Part shown: positions 1-5,687 of the stretch, piece by piece | Numbering within the stretch: the first letter of the stretch is position 1 | Layout: each line of letters begins with the position of its first letter | DNA from: an uncultured Ideonella sp. | Lineage (GTDB): Bacteria > Pseudomonadota > Gammaproteobacteria > Burkholderiales > Burkholderiaceae | Assembly (NCBI GenBank): GCA_946479475.1 | Contig: CAMLGG010000189.1 | Span: 1-10,338 of the forward strand | Reading direction: 5' to 3' | DNA length: 10,338 bases | Program-made: the position numbers and the translations under genes | Notes under the pieces: generated by a model | Databases searched by the model: none | Told to the model about the DNA's origin: nothing | The model's input: only the letters and a program-made list of their open reading frames with translations

Positions 1-107
1 TAGAAGTCGTACCACTCGAACACGGTGCCGAGCGACGAGGCGAAGATGACCTTCTTCTCCTCGCCGGTCATCGGCCGCGCGGCGGCGGGTGCAGTTGCCG
101 TTGCCAT
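1..107 (-). CDS. MFS transporter of the metabolite:H+ symporter (MHS) type, N-terminal fragment
   Basis: Only the first 35 codons lie in the window; the gene runs off the left edge. The translation has an Ala/Pro-rich cytoplasmic start, then EEKKVIFASSLGTVFEWYDF, the typical opening of the first membrane helix of MHS transporters (relatives of the alpha-ketoglutarate, proline/betaine, citrate and shikimate permeases). Family members are 12-helix inner-membrane proteins that import organic acids or zwitterions with protons. The ATG at 105-107 is supported by AGGAG at 117-121, nine bases upstream. The gene points the same way as the upstream isomerase operon but is separated from it by a terminator hairpin and by repeats that look regulatory, so it probably has its own promoter. 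The substrate cannot be told from this fragment. Family call is firm for so short a piece; the rest is unseen. Confidence 0.85.
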   Translation of the reverse strand, partial: MATATAPAAARPMTGEEKKVIFASSLGTVFEWYDF

Positions 108-164
108 GAAGACAAACTCCTGGAAGGGAATGAAGCCACCACCTGTCGGCGGCTCCTGGCAGGC

Positions 165-170
165 ACTATC
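165..170 (-). promoter_or_regulatory. Candidate -10 box of the MHS transporter promoter
   Basis: On the minus strand the hexamer is GATAGT, four of six matches to TATAAT, 57 bases before the transporter start codon. The -35 position, 17 bases further upstream, reads AGGAGT and does not resemble TTGACA. Instead, phased repeats begin ten bases upstream of the -10 box. A poor -35 covered by activator sites is the layout of activator-dependent promoters. This is inference from position; no transcript data are available. Confidence 0.35.
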
Positions 171-180
171 AGAACGCGGT

Positions 181-224
181 CTGACCAACTCCTGACGTGA
201 CGCTGATGCGAAGCTGACAAACTC
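181..224 (-). repeat. Four tandem 11-bp repeats, candidate activator binding array
   Basis: On the plus strand CTGAC or CTGAT recurs at 181, 192, 203 and 214, exactly 11 bp apart. The four units are CTGACCAACTC, CTGACGTGACG, CTGATGCGAAG and CTGACAAACTC; the first and last differ at one base. A further CTGAT follows at 235, one base out of phase. Read on the transcribed minus strand, each unit ends in TCAG. Direct repeats with an 11-bp step are the known binding pattern of PhoB/OmpR-family response regulators, whose boxes often replace the -35 element about ten bases from the -10. That is the position seen here relative to the transporter gene. The repeat is directly visible; the regulator class is inferred and no regulator gene lies in the window. 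Confidence 0.5.
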
Positions 225-243
225 AGGTCGAACCCTGATGTCA
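215..243. repeat. Imperfect dyad upstream of the phased repeats
   Basis: TGACA (215-219) and TCAGG (223-227) pair with CCTGA (234-238) and TGTCA (239-243), giving ten paired bases with a three-base asymmetry. It overlaps the last 11-bp repeat. It could be an operator half-site pair or a by-product of the TCAG-rich repeats, since the arms use the same short words. Confidence 0.25.
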
Positions 244-284
244 CATTTCGTGATGCGGTAAATCAGCCCCTTGTCCGGGAAACA

Positions 285-321
285 CCCGAGGCCGTGCTGC
301 GCCGCAGCAGACGGCCCCGGG
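285..321 (-). terminator. Rho-independent-type terminator of the isomerase operon
   Basis: The minus-strand RNA begins this hairpin eight bases after the isomerase stop codon. Arms 311-321 and 285-295 form an outer 11-bp stem, and 304-308 with 296-300 form an inner 5-bp stem closed by a GGC loop; bases 309-310 are a bulge. One outer pair is a G-U wobble in the minus-strand RNA but an A-C mismatch in the plus-strand RNA, so the structure fits leftward transcription better. TGTTT follows the stem, a short T-rich tail. It separates the operon from the downstream transporter gene. Confidence 0.7.
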
Positions 322-328
322 CAATTGA

Positions 329-937
329 TCAGGCCACCCGCGGGTTGGCCAGCAGGTCCTCGCGCAGCATGGGCAGCGCATCCAGGCCCCAGTACAGGCG
401 GGGGTGGCCTTCGAGCTCGATCTCGAAGGTCGGCACGCCGAACAGGCCGCGGGCGACGGCGGCGTCGGTGAGCGCGCGCAGTTCGGCCTTGACCTCGTCG
501 CTGTCAGGATCGCGCAAGGGCGCGAGGTTCGCGCGCAGGGCGGCCAGGCGCGAGGGCTCGTTGGGATCGGCGCCGCCGGCTTGCCAGGCGTGGCGCATCA
601 CCGCCTCGACGATGCGGCGGTTCGGCATGCGCCCGGCCGGCTGGCAGGCCAGCGACAGCCGCAGCAGGGCCAGCGGATTGAAGGGGTGCGGCGCCGGGCA
701 GCGCATGTCCGCCAGGCCCAGCTTCGCGGCGAGCCAGTCGACCTGGCGGAAGGTCCATTCCCGCTTGGCGGGAATCTCGGCCGGCCCCTTGTGGCCGTGG
801 GCCTTGAGCAGGCCGGCGAACAGCACGGGCCGGTAGTCGACCGCGTAGCTGCAGCCTTCCAGGGCCTCGGGCAGGTGCTCGAAGGCCATGTAGGCGTAGG
901 GCGAGACGACGTCGAAGTGGAAGGTGATGGGGGTCAT
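329..937 (-). CDS. 2-hydroxychromene-2-carboxylate isomerase (DsbA-fold, GST kappa-like)
   Basis: The 202-residue product is full length for the 2-hydroxychromene-2-carboxylate isomerase family. In naphthalene degradation (NahD) this enzyme interconverts the chromene and trans-o-hydroxybenzylidenepyruvate using glutathione. Visible signatures are F-x-F-D-x-x-S-P-Y-x-Y at residues 6-16, with Ser12 at the place of the thioredoxin cysteine, the cis-proline loop GVP at 167-169, and W-G-x-D at 183-186. There is no CXXC, so it is not a disulfide oxidoreductase. No aromatic-degradation gene lies nearby, so a general glutathione-dependent isomerase or transferase role is as likely as naphthalene catabolism. 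It is the last gene of a three-gene operon: its ATG overlaps the DUF1289 stop codon in ATGA, with no good ribosome site of its own, so translational coupling is likely. A terminator hairpin follows. Confidence 0.9.
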   Translation of the reverse strand: MTPITFHFDVVSPYAYMAFEHLPEALEGCSYAVDYRPVLFAGLLKAHGHKGPAEIPAKREWTFRQVDWLAAKLGLADMRCPAPHPFNPLALLRLSLACQPAGRMPNRRIVEAVMRHAWQAGGADPNEPSRLAALRANLAPLRDPDSDEVKAELRALTDAAVARGLFGVPTFEIELEGHPRLYWGLDALPMLREDLLANPRVA

Positions 938-1143
938 GCCGGTCGTCCCGCGGAGGGTGTCCCGGCCCCGGCCTGTGCCCGTCGCTGCGGCAGCAGGGCC
1001 CAGACGCGGCGCTTCTCGTCATCGCCCATGGTGCTCCAGGCGGCGATCTCGTCGAGGGTGCGCAGGCAGCCTTCGCACAAGCCCGTGCGCGAATCCATGC
1101 GGCACACGCTGATGCATGGGGACGGAACCGGCGTCGCGTTCAC
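934..1143 (-). CDS. DUF1289 small four-cysteine protein
   Basis: The 69-residue product has the DUF1289 pattern: PCISVC, then MDSRTGLCEGC, then RTLDEIAAW. Cysteines 10, 14, 23 and 26 form C-x3-C-x8-C-x2-C and probably hold a metal ion or an Fe-S cluster. The family is usually annotated as a predicted Fe-S protein; its function is not known. The C-terminal third is rich in Arg, Ala and Gly and looks disordered. The start is GTG at 1141-1143, forming GTGA with the YbaK stop codon; no in-frame ATG lies before the cysteine motif. No clear Shine-Dalgarno sequence is seen, in keeping with coupled translation from the upstream gene. It sits between the deacylase and the isomerase with 4-bp overlaps on both sides. 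Confidence 0.9.
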   Translation of the reverse strand: MNATPVPSPCISVCRMDSRTGLCEGCLRTLDEIAAWSTMGDDEKRRVWALLPQRRAQAGAGTPSAGRPA

Positions 1144-1646
1144 GCTTGCTGCACCACGTCCGCCACCGGCGCGCCGGTGAGCTTCTCCAGCTCGGCCGGC
1201 GAGACGCGGAAGACGCCGTTGGGATGCCCGGCCGCGGCCCAGACCTCCTCGAATCGGAACAGCTCTCGGTCGATCAGCGTCACCGGCGGCGTCGCATGGC
1301 CCACCGGGGCCACGCCGCCTATCGAGTAGCCGGTCTTGGCCTTGACGAAGCCGGCATCGGCGCGGCCGATGGGGCCGACCAGCGCGGCGACCTTCTTCTC
1401 GTCCACCCGCCGGTCGCCCGAGGCGACGACCAGCACGGCCGCATCGTCGGCCTTGCGCCGGAAGATCACGCTCTTGGCGATCTGGCCCGTCTGCAGGCCG
1501 AGCGCTTCAGCGGCCTCCTGGCAGGTGCGCGCGGGGACGTCGAGCCAGCGCGGCGGGTGGGGGTGGCCCGCGTCGGCCAGCAGGCGCGTGACCTGGGCGA
1601 AGGCCTCGTGGAGGGAGTCGGGGGAGGAGGTGTCGGTGTCGGCCAT
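1140..1646 (-). CDS. YbaK/EbsC-family aminoacyl-tRNA deacylase (trans-editing protein)
   Basis: With the ATG at 1644-1646 the product is 168 residues, normal for free-standing YbaK/ProX-like proteins. These hydrolyse mischarged tRNAs (for example Cys- or Ala-tRNAPro), a cytoplasmic proofreading activity related to the insertion domain of prolyl-tRNA synthetase. Seen are QIAKSVIFR with the conserved Lys58, VVASGDRRVDEKK at about 73-85, TGYSIGGVAPVGH at 105-117 and a C-terminal AAAGHPNGVFRVSPAEL block. The exact tRNA specificity cannot be read from these motifs. An in-frame GTG at 1662-1664 would add six residues; neither start has a clear ribosome site, and the ATG is preferred because the family needs no longer N-terminus. 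It is the first gene of the leftward operon, and its promoter must lie in or beyond the divergent DUF1415 gene start, only 35 bp away. Confidence 0.9.
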   Translation of the reverse strand: MADTDTSSPDSLHEAFAQVTRLLADAGHPHPPRWLDVPARTCQEAAEALGLQTGQIAKSVIFRRKADDAAVLVVASGDRRVDEKKVAALVGPIGRADAGFVKAKTGYSIGGVAPVGHATPPVTLIDRELFRFEEVWAAAGHPNGVFRVSPAELEKLTGAPVADVVQQA

Positions 1647-1681
1647 GGTGCGCGAGATTGTCACCGCGGGAGAATGTCCCC

Positions 1682-2242
1682 ATGCAACCCGACTCCGACG
1701 ACGCCGCCGTGATCGCCGCCACCCGCGACTGGGTCGACCGGGCCGTCATCGGCCTGAACCTGTGTCCCTTCGCCAAGGCCGTGCAGGTCAAGGGGCAGGT
1801 GCGCTACGTCGTGAGCCGCGCGCAGACACCCGATGCGCTGCTGGCTGCGCTCGACGAGGAGCTTCGCAAGCTCGCCGCGGCCGACCCGGAAGAGCTCGAC
1901 ACCACCTTGCTCATCCACCCGCAGGTGCTGGCCGACTTCCTCGACTTCAACGACTTCCTCGAGCGGGCCGACCGCCTGTTGGCCGAGCTCGGCCTCGAAG
2001 GCACGCTGCAGGTCGCGAGCTTCCACCCCGACTACCAGTTCGCCGGCACCGCGCCGGACGACATCTCCAACTTCACCAACCGCTCGCCCTACCCTACGCT
2101 GCACCTGATCCGCGAGACGAGCATCGACCGCGCGGTGGCCGCCTTCCCCGAGGCCGAGGAAATCTACGAGCGCAACATCGAGACGCTGGAGAAGCTGGGG
2201 CACGAGGGCTGGCAAGCCCTCTTCCCGCCGCGCCGTGGCTGA
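1682..2242 (+). CDS. DUF1415 family protein
   Basis: The 186-residue product matches DUF1415 over nearly its whole length: TRDWVDRAVIGLNLCPFAK at residues 14-32 with Cys28, a long middle helix region, SFHPDYQFAG with His115, then DISNFTNRSPYPTLHLIRE and a C-terminal helical segment ending EGWQALF. The conserved Cys, His and Asp-rich motifs suggest a catalytic or metal site, but the function of the family is unknown. No signal peptide or membrane segment is seen, so it should be cytoplasmic. The ATG at 1682 is supported by GGGAG at 1668-1672, nine bases upstream; a TTG at 1658 would lengthen it by eight residues and is not preferred. It is divergent from the YbaK gene and 97 bp before the fusion oxidoreductase gene. 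Confidence 0.88.
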   Translation: MQPDSDDAAVIAATRDWVDRAVIGLNLCPFAKAVQVKGQVRYVVSRAQTPDALLAALDEELRKLAAADPEELDTTLLIHPQVLADFLDFNDFLERADRLLAELGLEGTLQVASFHPDYQFAGTAPDDISNFTNRSPYPTLHLIRETSIDRAVAAFPEAEEIYERNIETLEKLGHEGWQALFPPRRG

Positions 2243-2295
2243 AATGGCCGTGGCTTGACGGGCTGTTCGCACCTTTCGCCGCCGCGGCGCCTCCC

Positions 2296-2301
2296 TAGCA
2301 T
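2296..2301 (+). promoter_or_regulatory. Candidate -10 box for the fusion oxidoreductase gene
   Basis: TAGCAT lies 38 bases before the start codon at 2340, a spacing that would give a short leader. No convincing -35 hexamer is found 16-18 bases upstream; the nearby TTGACG at 2255-2260 is about 35 bases away and too far. The call rests only on the hexamer and its position in the 97-bp gap. Confidence 0.25.
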
Positions 2302-2339
2302 CGGCGCACTCCAATAACCCCCGAAGCGGGAGGACCTCC

Positions 2340-5300
2340 ATGACGACCGAAGAACGCGGCGCCGCGCCGCGCGCTGCCCTGCGCCCGAACTACCTCTACT
2401 CCGGCGGCAACGTGCTGATGCACCCGCCGCTGATGCTGGGCAGCTCCGAGATGTACGGCTTCTTCGTCAAGGGCGAGCGCGTGGCGCTGCAACGCACGGT
2501 CGACGAGACGCTCAACGCGGCCTCGGCCGGCCGGATGAGCTTCAAGGTGCTCTCGCCCTACGTGCTGCTGACCTTCACCGACGTGCAGCACGCGTACTCG
2601 CAGGATCCCGTCGACCGGGCCAAGGGCTGGGGCCAGGAGACCGACATCGTCACCTGGGTGATGGTCGGCCAGTTCGTGCCCGGCGAGCGGGCGATCCGGC
2701 ACATCTACTTCTACCCTTGCCACATCTGGGTCAACGACTGCATGGCGCTCATCAACGGGCGCGAGCTGTACGGCTACCCGAAGTACGAGTGCGCGTACAC
2801 CATGCCTTCGGCCAGCAGCGAGCCGCTGGCGTTCACGCTCGCGGCCAAGGGCTTCCAGCCCTTCTCGCCGGAAACGGAGCTGGCGATGCACCCGCTGCTG
2901 GAGGTGATGCCGCAAGGCTCCGGCGCCCACAAGCCTCTGCGCAACGTGGAAGCGCTTGTCAGGCAGGTGGTGGACCTGCTGGCCAGCGATGCCGATGCGC
3001 TGGACCTCTCGCTGGTGGGCTGGGAGCAGGTCATCGAGACCTTCCTCTCGCCGCAGATCGACCAGGTCTTCCTCAAGCAGTTCCCGGACGCCTCCGGCGT
3101 GAAGGCCGTCTACCAGGCCATCGTCGCGGCGCCCGCGAAGATCGACGCGATCCACGCCATCCAGCTGCTGGGCGGCAGCTTCGACTGCACGCTGCATCCC
3201 TTCGACAGCTTCCCGCTGGACAGGACGCTGGGCTGGCAGCTCGGCACGCAATCGGCCATCCTGCCCTTCCACGTCAGCCTGGATTTCAGCGTGCCGCCGG
3301 GGGTGGAACTGGTCGACAACTCGGTGACACGACCACAGAAAGTCGCGATCATCGGCGGCGGCGTGGGCGCGATGACCTCGGCCTTCTACCTCACCGACCA
3401 GCCGGGCTGGCAGAGCCGCTACGAGATCACCGTCTACCAGATGGGCTGGCGCATCGGCGGCAAGGGCGCGAGCGGCCGCAACGCCGAGGCCGGCCAGCGC
3501 ATCGAGGAGCACGGCCTGCACATCTGGTTCGGCTTCTACGACAACGCCTTCGCGCTGATGCAGAAGGCGTATGCGCTGCTCGACCGGCCCGAGGGCGCAC
3601 CGCTGGCCACCTGGGACGAGGCCTTCAAGCCGCAGCACTTCGTGGCGCTGACCGAATGGATCCGCGATCACTGGGAAATCTGGCCGGTGGACACTCCGCC
3701 CAAGCCCGGCACGCCGGGCCACGGCGGCGAGCGCCTGTCCGTCTGGGACGTGGTCGTCACGGCCTGCGAATGGGTCAAGCAGTGGCTGGGCGCGCTGGCA
3801 GAGGCGCACGAAGCGCCGCCTGCGGTGTGCGCGACCATCGACGATTCGCCGAGCTGGCTGCACAGGCTGACCGCGGCCGTCGAATGCGGGATCGAGCAGC
3901 TCGCGGCCGACGTGCGCGAAGCCGCCCACGCGGTGCATTGCTTCGTGCAGGAGCTCGAGCTGGGCCTGCACGAAGCCTGCGACACCGAGGACCACCGCTT
4001 CCTGCAGGCGAGCCTGCGCGGCATGCGCGACTGGCTGCGCGAGAGCTTCCCCGTCCCCGCCGAGCTCGCCACCGAGCTGCGGCGCCTGTACATCTGCGTC
4101 GACCTGGCCCTCACGAGCCTCGTCGGCATGTTCGAGGACGGCGTGTTCGCCCACGGCTTCGACGTCATCAACGACATCGACTTCCAGGCCTGGCTGCTCA
4201 AGCACGGCGCCAACCCCGACGTGACGGCGAACTCGGCCCCGGTGCGCGGCTTCTACGACCTGGTCTTCGCCTTCGAGAACGGCGACCCGAGCAAGCCCGA
4301 CATCGAGGCGGGCACCATGCTGCGCGGCATGATGCTGGTGGCCTTCGCCTACCGCGGCGCGATCATGTGGAAGATGCAGGCCGGCATGGGCGACGTGGTG
4401 TTCACGCCGCTGTACCAGCTGCTGCGCCAGCGCGGCGTCAACTTCAAGTTCTTCCACCAGGTCGAGGAGCTGCTGCCGGCGGCCGACGGCAGCCCGCTCG
4501 TCGAGCAGATCGTGTTGAGGCGCCAGGCGGAGGTGACGCGCGGTGCCGACCACTACGAGCCGCTGGTCGACGTCAAGGGCCTGGCCTGCTGGCCGAGCAC
4601 GCCGCAGTACGGCCAGATCGTGCCCGAGCAGGCCGCGCTGCTGAAGGCGAAGAACATCAACCTCGAATGCCACTGGAGCGACTGGCCGGACGTCTACGAG
4701 GCCGCCTTCGGCAAGCCGCTGCCCAGGCTGGTGCTGCAGCGCGGGCGCGACTTCGACCTCGTGGTCTTCGGCGCCTCGGTGGCCAGCGTGCCGGAGCTCG
4801 CGCCGAAGCTCGTCGAGCGCAGCCCTGCGCTCAAGGCCATGACCGCCAACGTGAAGACGGTCGCCACGCAGGCCTACCAGGTCTGGCTGAACAAGGACCT
4901 GAAGGAGCTGGGCTGGACCACCTGGGCCAGCTGCCCGGAGCACGCGAAGGAAGAGCCGGTGCTCAGCGGCTTCAGCGAGCCCTTCGACACCTGGGCGCCG
5001 ATGGACCAGCTGCTCGTGCGCGAAGACTGGCCCGCGGGCCAGGCGCCTGCCAATGTCTCCTACTTCTGCAGCGCGCTCCCGATGGCCCACTACCCGCCCG
5101 GGCGCGACTTCGCCTTCCCCGCGAAATGCAGGGCCGAGGTCCGCGCGAATGCCACGGCGCAGCTGAACGGGCCCATCAAGGCGCTGTGGCCGAACGCGGT
5201 GACGGCCGAGGGCTTCCGGTGGGACTGGCTGGTCGATCTGCAGCGGCCGGACGGCTCGGGCGGCGAGCAGCGCTTTGCCAGCCAGTACTGGCGCGCCAAC

Positions 5301-5519
5301 GTCGACCCTTCCGAACGCTACGTGCTCTCAGCGGTGGGCAGCTCGGCCTACCGTTTGGCCACCGACGGCTCTGGCTTCTCGAACCTCTACCTCACCGGCG
5401 ACTGGATCCGCACCGGCCTGAACGCCGGCTGCGTCGAGGCCGCCACCATGGCCGGCATGCAGACCTCGCGGGCCATCAGCGGTTGGCCCACCGTCATCAA
5501 AGGCGAATCAGGCTGGTGA
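2340..5519 (+). CDS. Fusion of acetoacetate-decarboxylase-like domain and desaturase-type FAD oxidoreductase
   Basis: This 1059-residue protein has two enzyme parts. Residues about 15-325 resemble acetoacetate decarboxylase: GRELYGYPKY carries the family's Schiff-base lysine as Lys148, although the usual second lysine is Tyr149. Family members decarboxylate beta-keto acids or run related aldolase/dehydratase chemistry. From residue 335 comes a Rossmann dinucleotide site (VAIIGGGVGAMTSAF), then GWRIGGKGASG, HGLHIWFGFYDNAF, AGMGDVVFTPLYQLL and, at 1018-1046, LTGDW with NAGCVEAATMAG, the C-terminal FAD site of phytoene/zeta-carotene and hydroxysqualene-type enzymes. A helix-rich insert occupies about 450-598. 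No signal peptide is seen. The ATG is well supported by GGGAGGA at 2328-2334. Substrate unknown: an organic or isoprenoid-like keto compound is only a guess. No carotenoid or squalene gene is adjacent. It appears monocistronic and is followed by the 168-bp repeat element. Confidence 0.85.
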   Translation: MTTEERGAAPRAALRPNYLYSGGNVLMHPPLMLGSSEMYGFFVKGERVALQRTVDETLNAASAGRMSFKVLSPYVLLTFTDVQHAYSQDPVDRAKGWGQETDIVTWVMVGQFVPGERAIRHIYFYPCHIWVNDCMALINGRELYGYPKYECAYTMPSASSEPLAFTLAAKGFQPFSPETELAMHPLLEVMPQGSGAHKPLRNVEALVRQVVDLLASDADALDLSLVGWEQVIETFLSPQIDQVFLKQFPDASGVKAVYQAIVAAPAKIDAIHAIQLLGGSFDCTLHPFDSFPLDRTLGWQLGTQSAILPFHVSLDFSVPPGVELVDNSVTRPQKVAIIGGGVGAMTSAFYLTDQPGWQSRYEITVYQMGWRIGGKGASGRNAEAGQRIEEHGLHIWFGFYDNAFALMQKAYALLDRPEGAPLATWDEAFKPQHFVALTEWIRDHWEIWPVDTPPKPGTPGHGGERLSVWDVVVTACEWVKQWLGALAEAHEAPPAVCATIDDSPSWLHRLTAAVECGIEQLAADVREAAHAVHCFVQELELGLHEACDTEDHRFLQASLRGMRDWLRESFPVPAELATELRRLYICVDLALTSLVGMFEDGVFAHGFDVINDIDFQAWLLKHGANPDVTANSAPVRGFYDLVFAFENGDPSKPDIEAGTMLRGMMLVAFAYRGAIMWKMQAGMGDVVFTPLYQLLRQRGVNFKFFHQVEELLPAADGSPLVEQIVLRRQAEVTRGADHYEPLVDVKGLACWPSTPQYGQIVPEQAALLKAKNINLECHWSDWPDVYEAAFGKPLPRLVLQRGRDFDLVVFGASVASVPELAPKLVERSPALKAMTANVKTVATQAYQVWLNKDLKELGWTTWASCPEHAKEEPVLSGFSEPFDTWAPMDQLLVREDWPAGQAPANVSYFCSALPMAHYPPGRDFAFPAKCRAEVRANATAQLNGPIKALWPNAVTAEGFRWDWLVDLQRPDGSGGEQRFASQYWRANVDPSERYVLSAVGSSAYRLATDGSGFSNLYLTGDWIRTGLNAGCVEAATMAGMQTSRAISGWPTVIKGESGW

Positions 5520-5687
5520 CAGAAGGCCCCCATGGCCCCCTGCCAGGGGCCTGCCCCCCACGGGGGCCCGCGCAGCGGACCGGCGGAGCCGGATCCGCGC
5601 ACGCCCTGGCATGGGGCGGCGCTGGAGCGCGCCCGGGCTGAAGCGCTGCCGCGCTTCAGCGGGCCGGAGGTCATCGTGGGCCTTCTG
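5520..5687. repeat. 168-bp hairpin-rich element with 10-bp terminal inverted repeats
   Basis: CAGAAGGCCC at 5520-5529 and its exact reverse complement at 5678-5687 bound a segment starting at the base after the stop codon of the fusion gene and ending inside the diguanylate cyclase gene. Inside are several perfect hairpins: GGCCCC/GGGGCC (5534-5551), GCCCCC/GGGGGC with a CAC loop (5553-5567), CCGGC/GCCGG with a GGA loop (5580-5592), and a 10-bp stem at 5637-5660. The density of stems resembles REP/MITE-like intergenic repeats, common in GC-rich Burkholderiales. The last five codons and stop codon of the cyclase are inside the element. No target-site duplication and no transposase are seen. 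Copies elsewhere in the genome cannot be checked here. Confidence 0.5.
5637..5660. terminator. Perfect 10-bp hairpin between convergent genes
   Basis: GCTGAAGCGC (5637-5646) and GCGCTTCAGC (5651-5660) form a perfect 10-bp stem with loop TGCC. It lies between the stop codons of the two convergent genes, where a two-way terminator is expected, and belongs to the inverted-repeat element. Neither side has a T tract, so classic intrinsic termination is uncertain; it may instead block exonucleases or only slow polymerase. Confidence 0.45.

Noticed and set aside
181..224. CRISPR array
   Set aside because: Units are 11 bp in direct contact without spacers, and no cas gene is present; a protein-binding array fits better.
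329..937. Naphthalene-degradation gene cluster
   Set aside because: Only the isomerase is present; no dioxygenase, dehydrogenase or aldolase gene of the pathway lies in the window.
2232..2255. Direct repeat GCCGTGGCT at 2232-2240 and 2247-2255 around the DUF1415 stop codon
   Set aside because: Only nine bases repeated twice, in GC-rich DNA, with no link to a structure; likely chance.
2255..2260. TTGACG as a -35 box for the fusion gene
   Set aside because: No -10-like hexamer lies 16-18 bases downstream; the only candidate, TAGCAT, is about 35 bases away.
2295..5090. A 931-codon open frame on the minus strand opposite the fusion gene
   Set aside because: It is Arg/His/Val/Gly/Leu-rich without recognisable domains and mirrors the coding strand of a gene with clear motifs. 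Long antisense frames without stops are expected from strong GC bias at third positions.
2717..5641. A 974-codon plus-strand frame overlapping the fusion gene
   Set aside because: It is an Arg/Ala/Gly-rich shift of the same gene with no domain, typical of GC-rich shadow frames.
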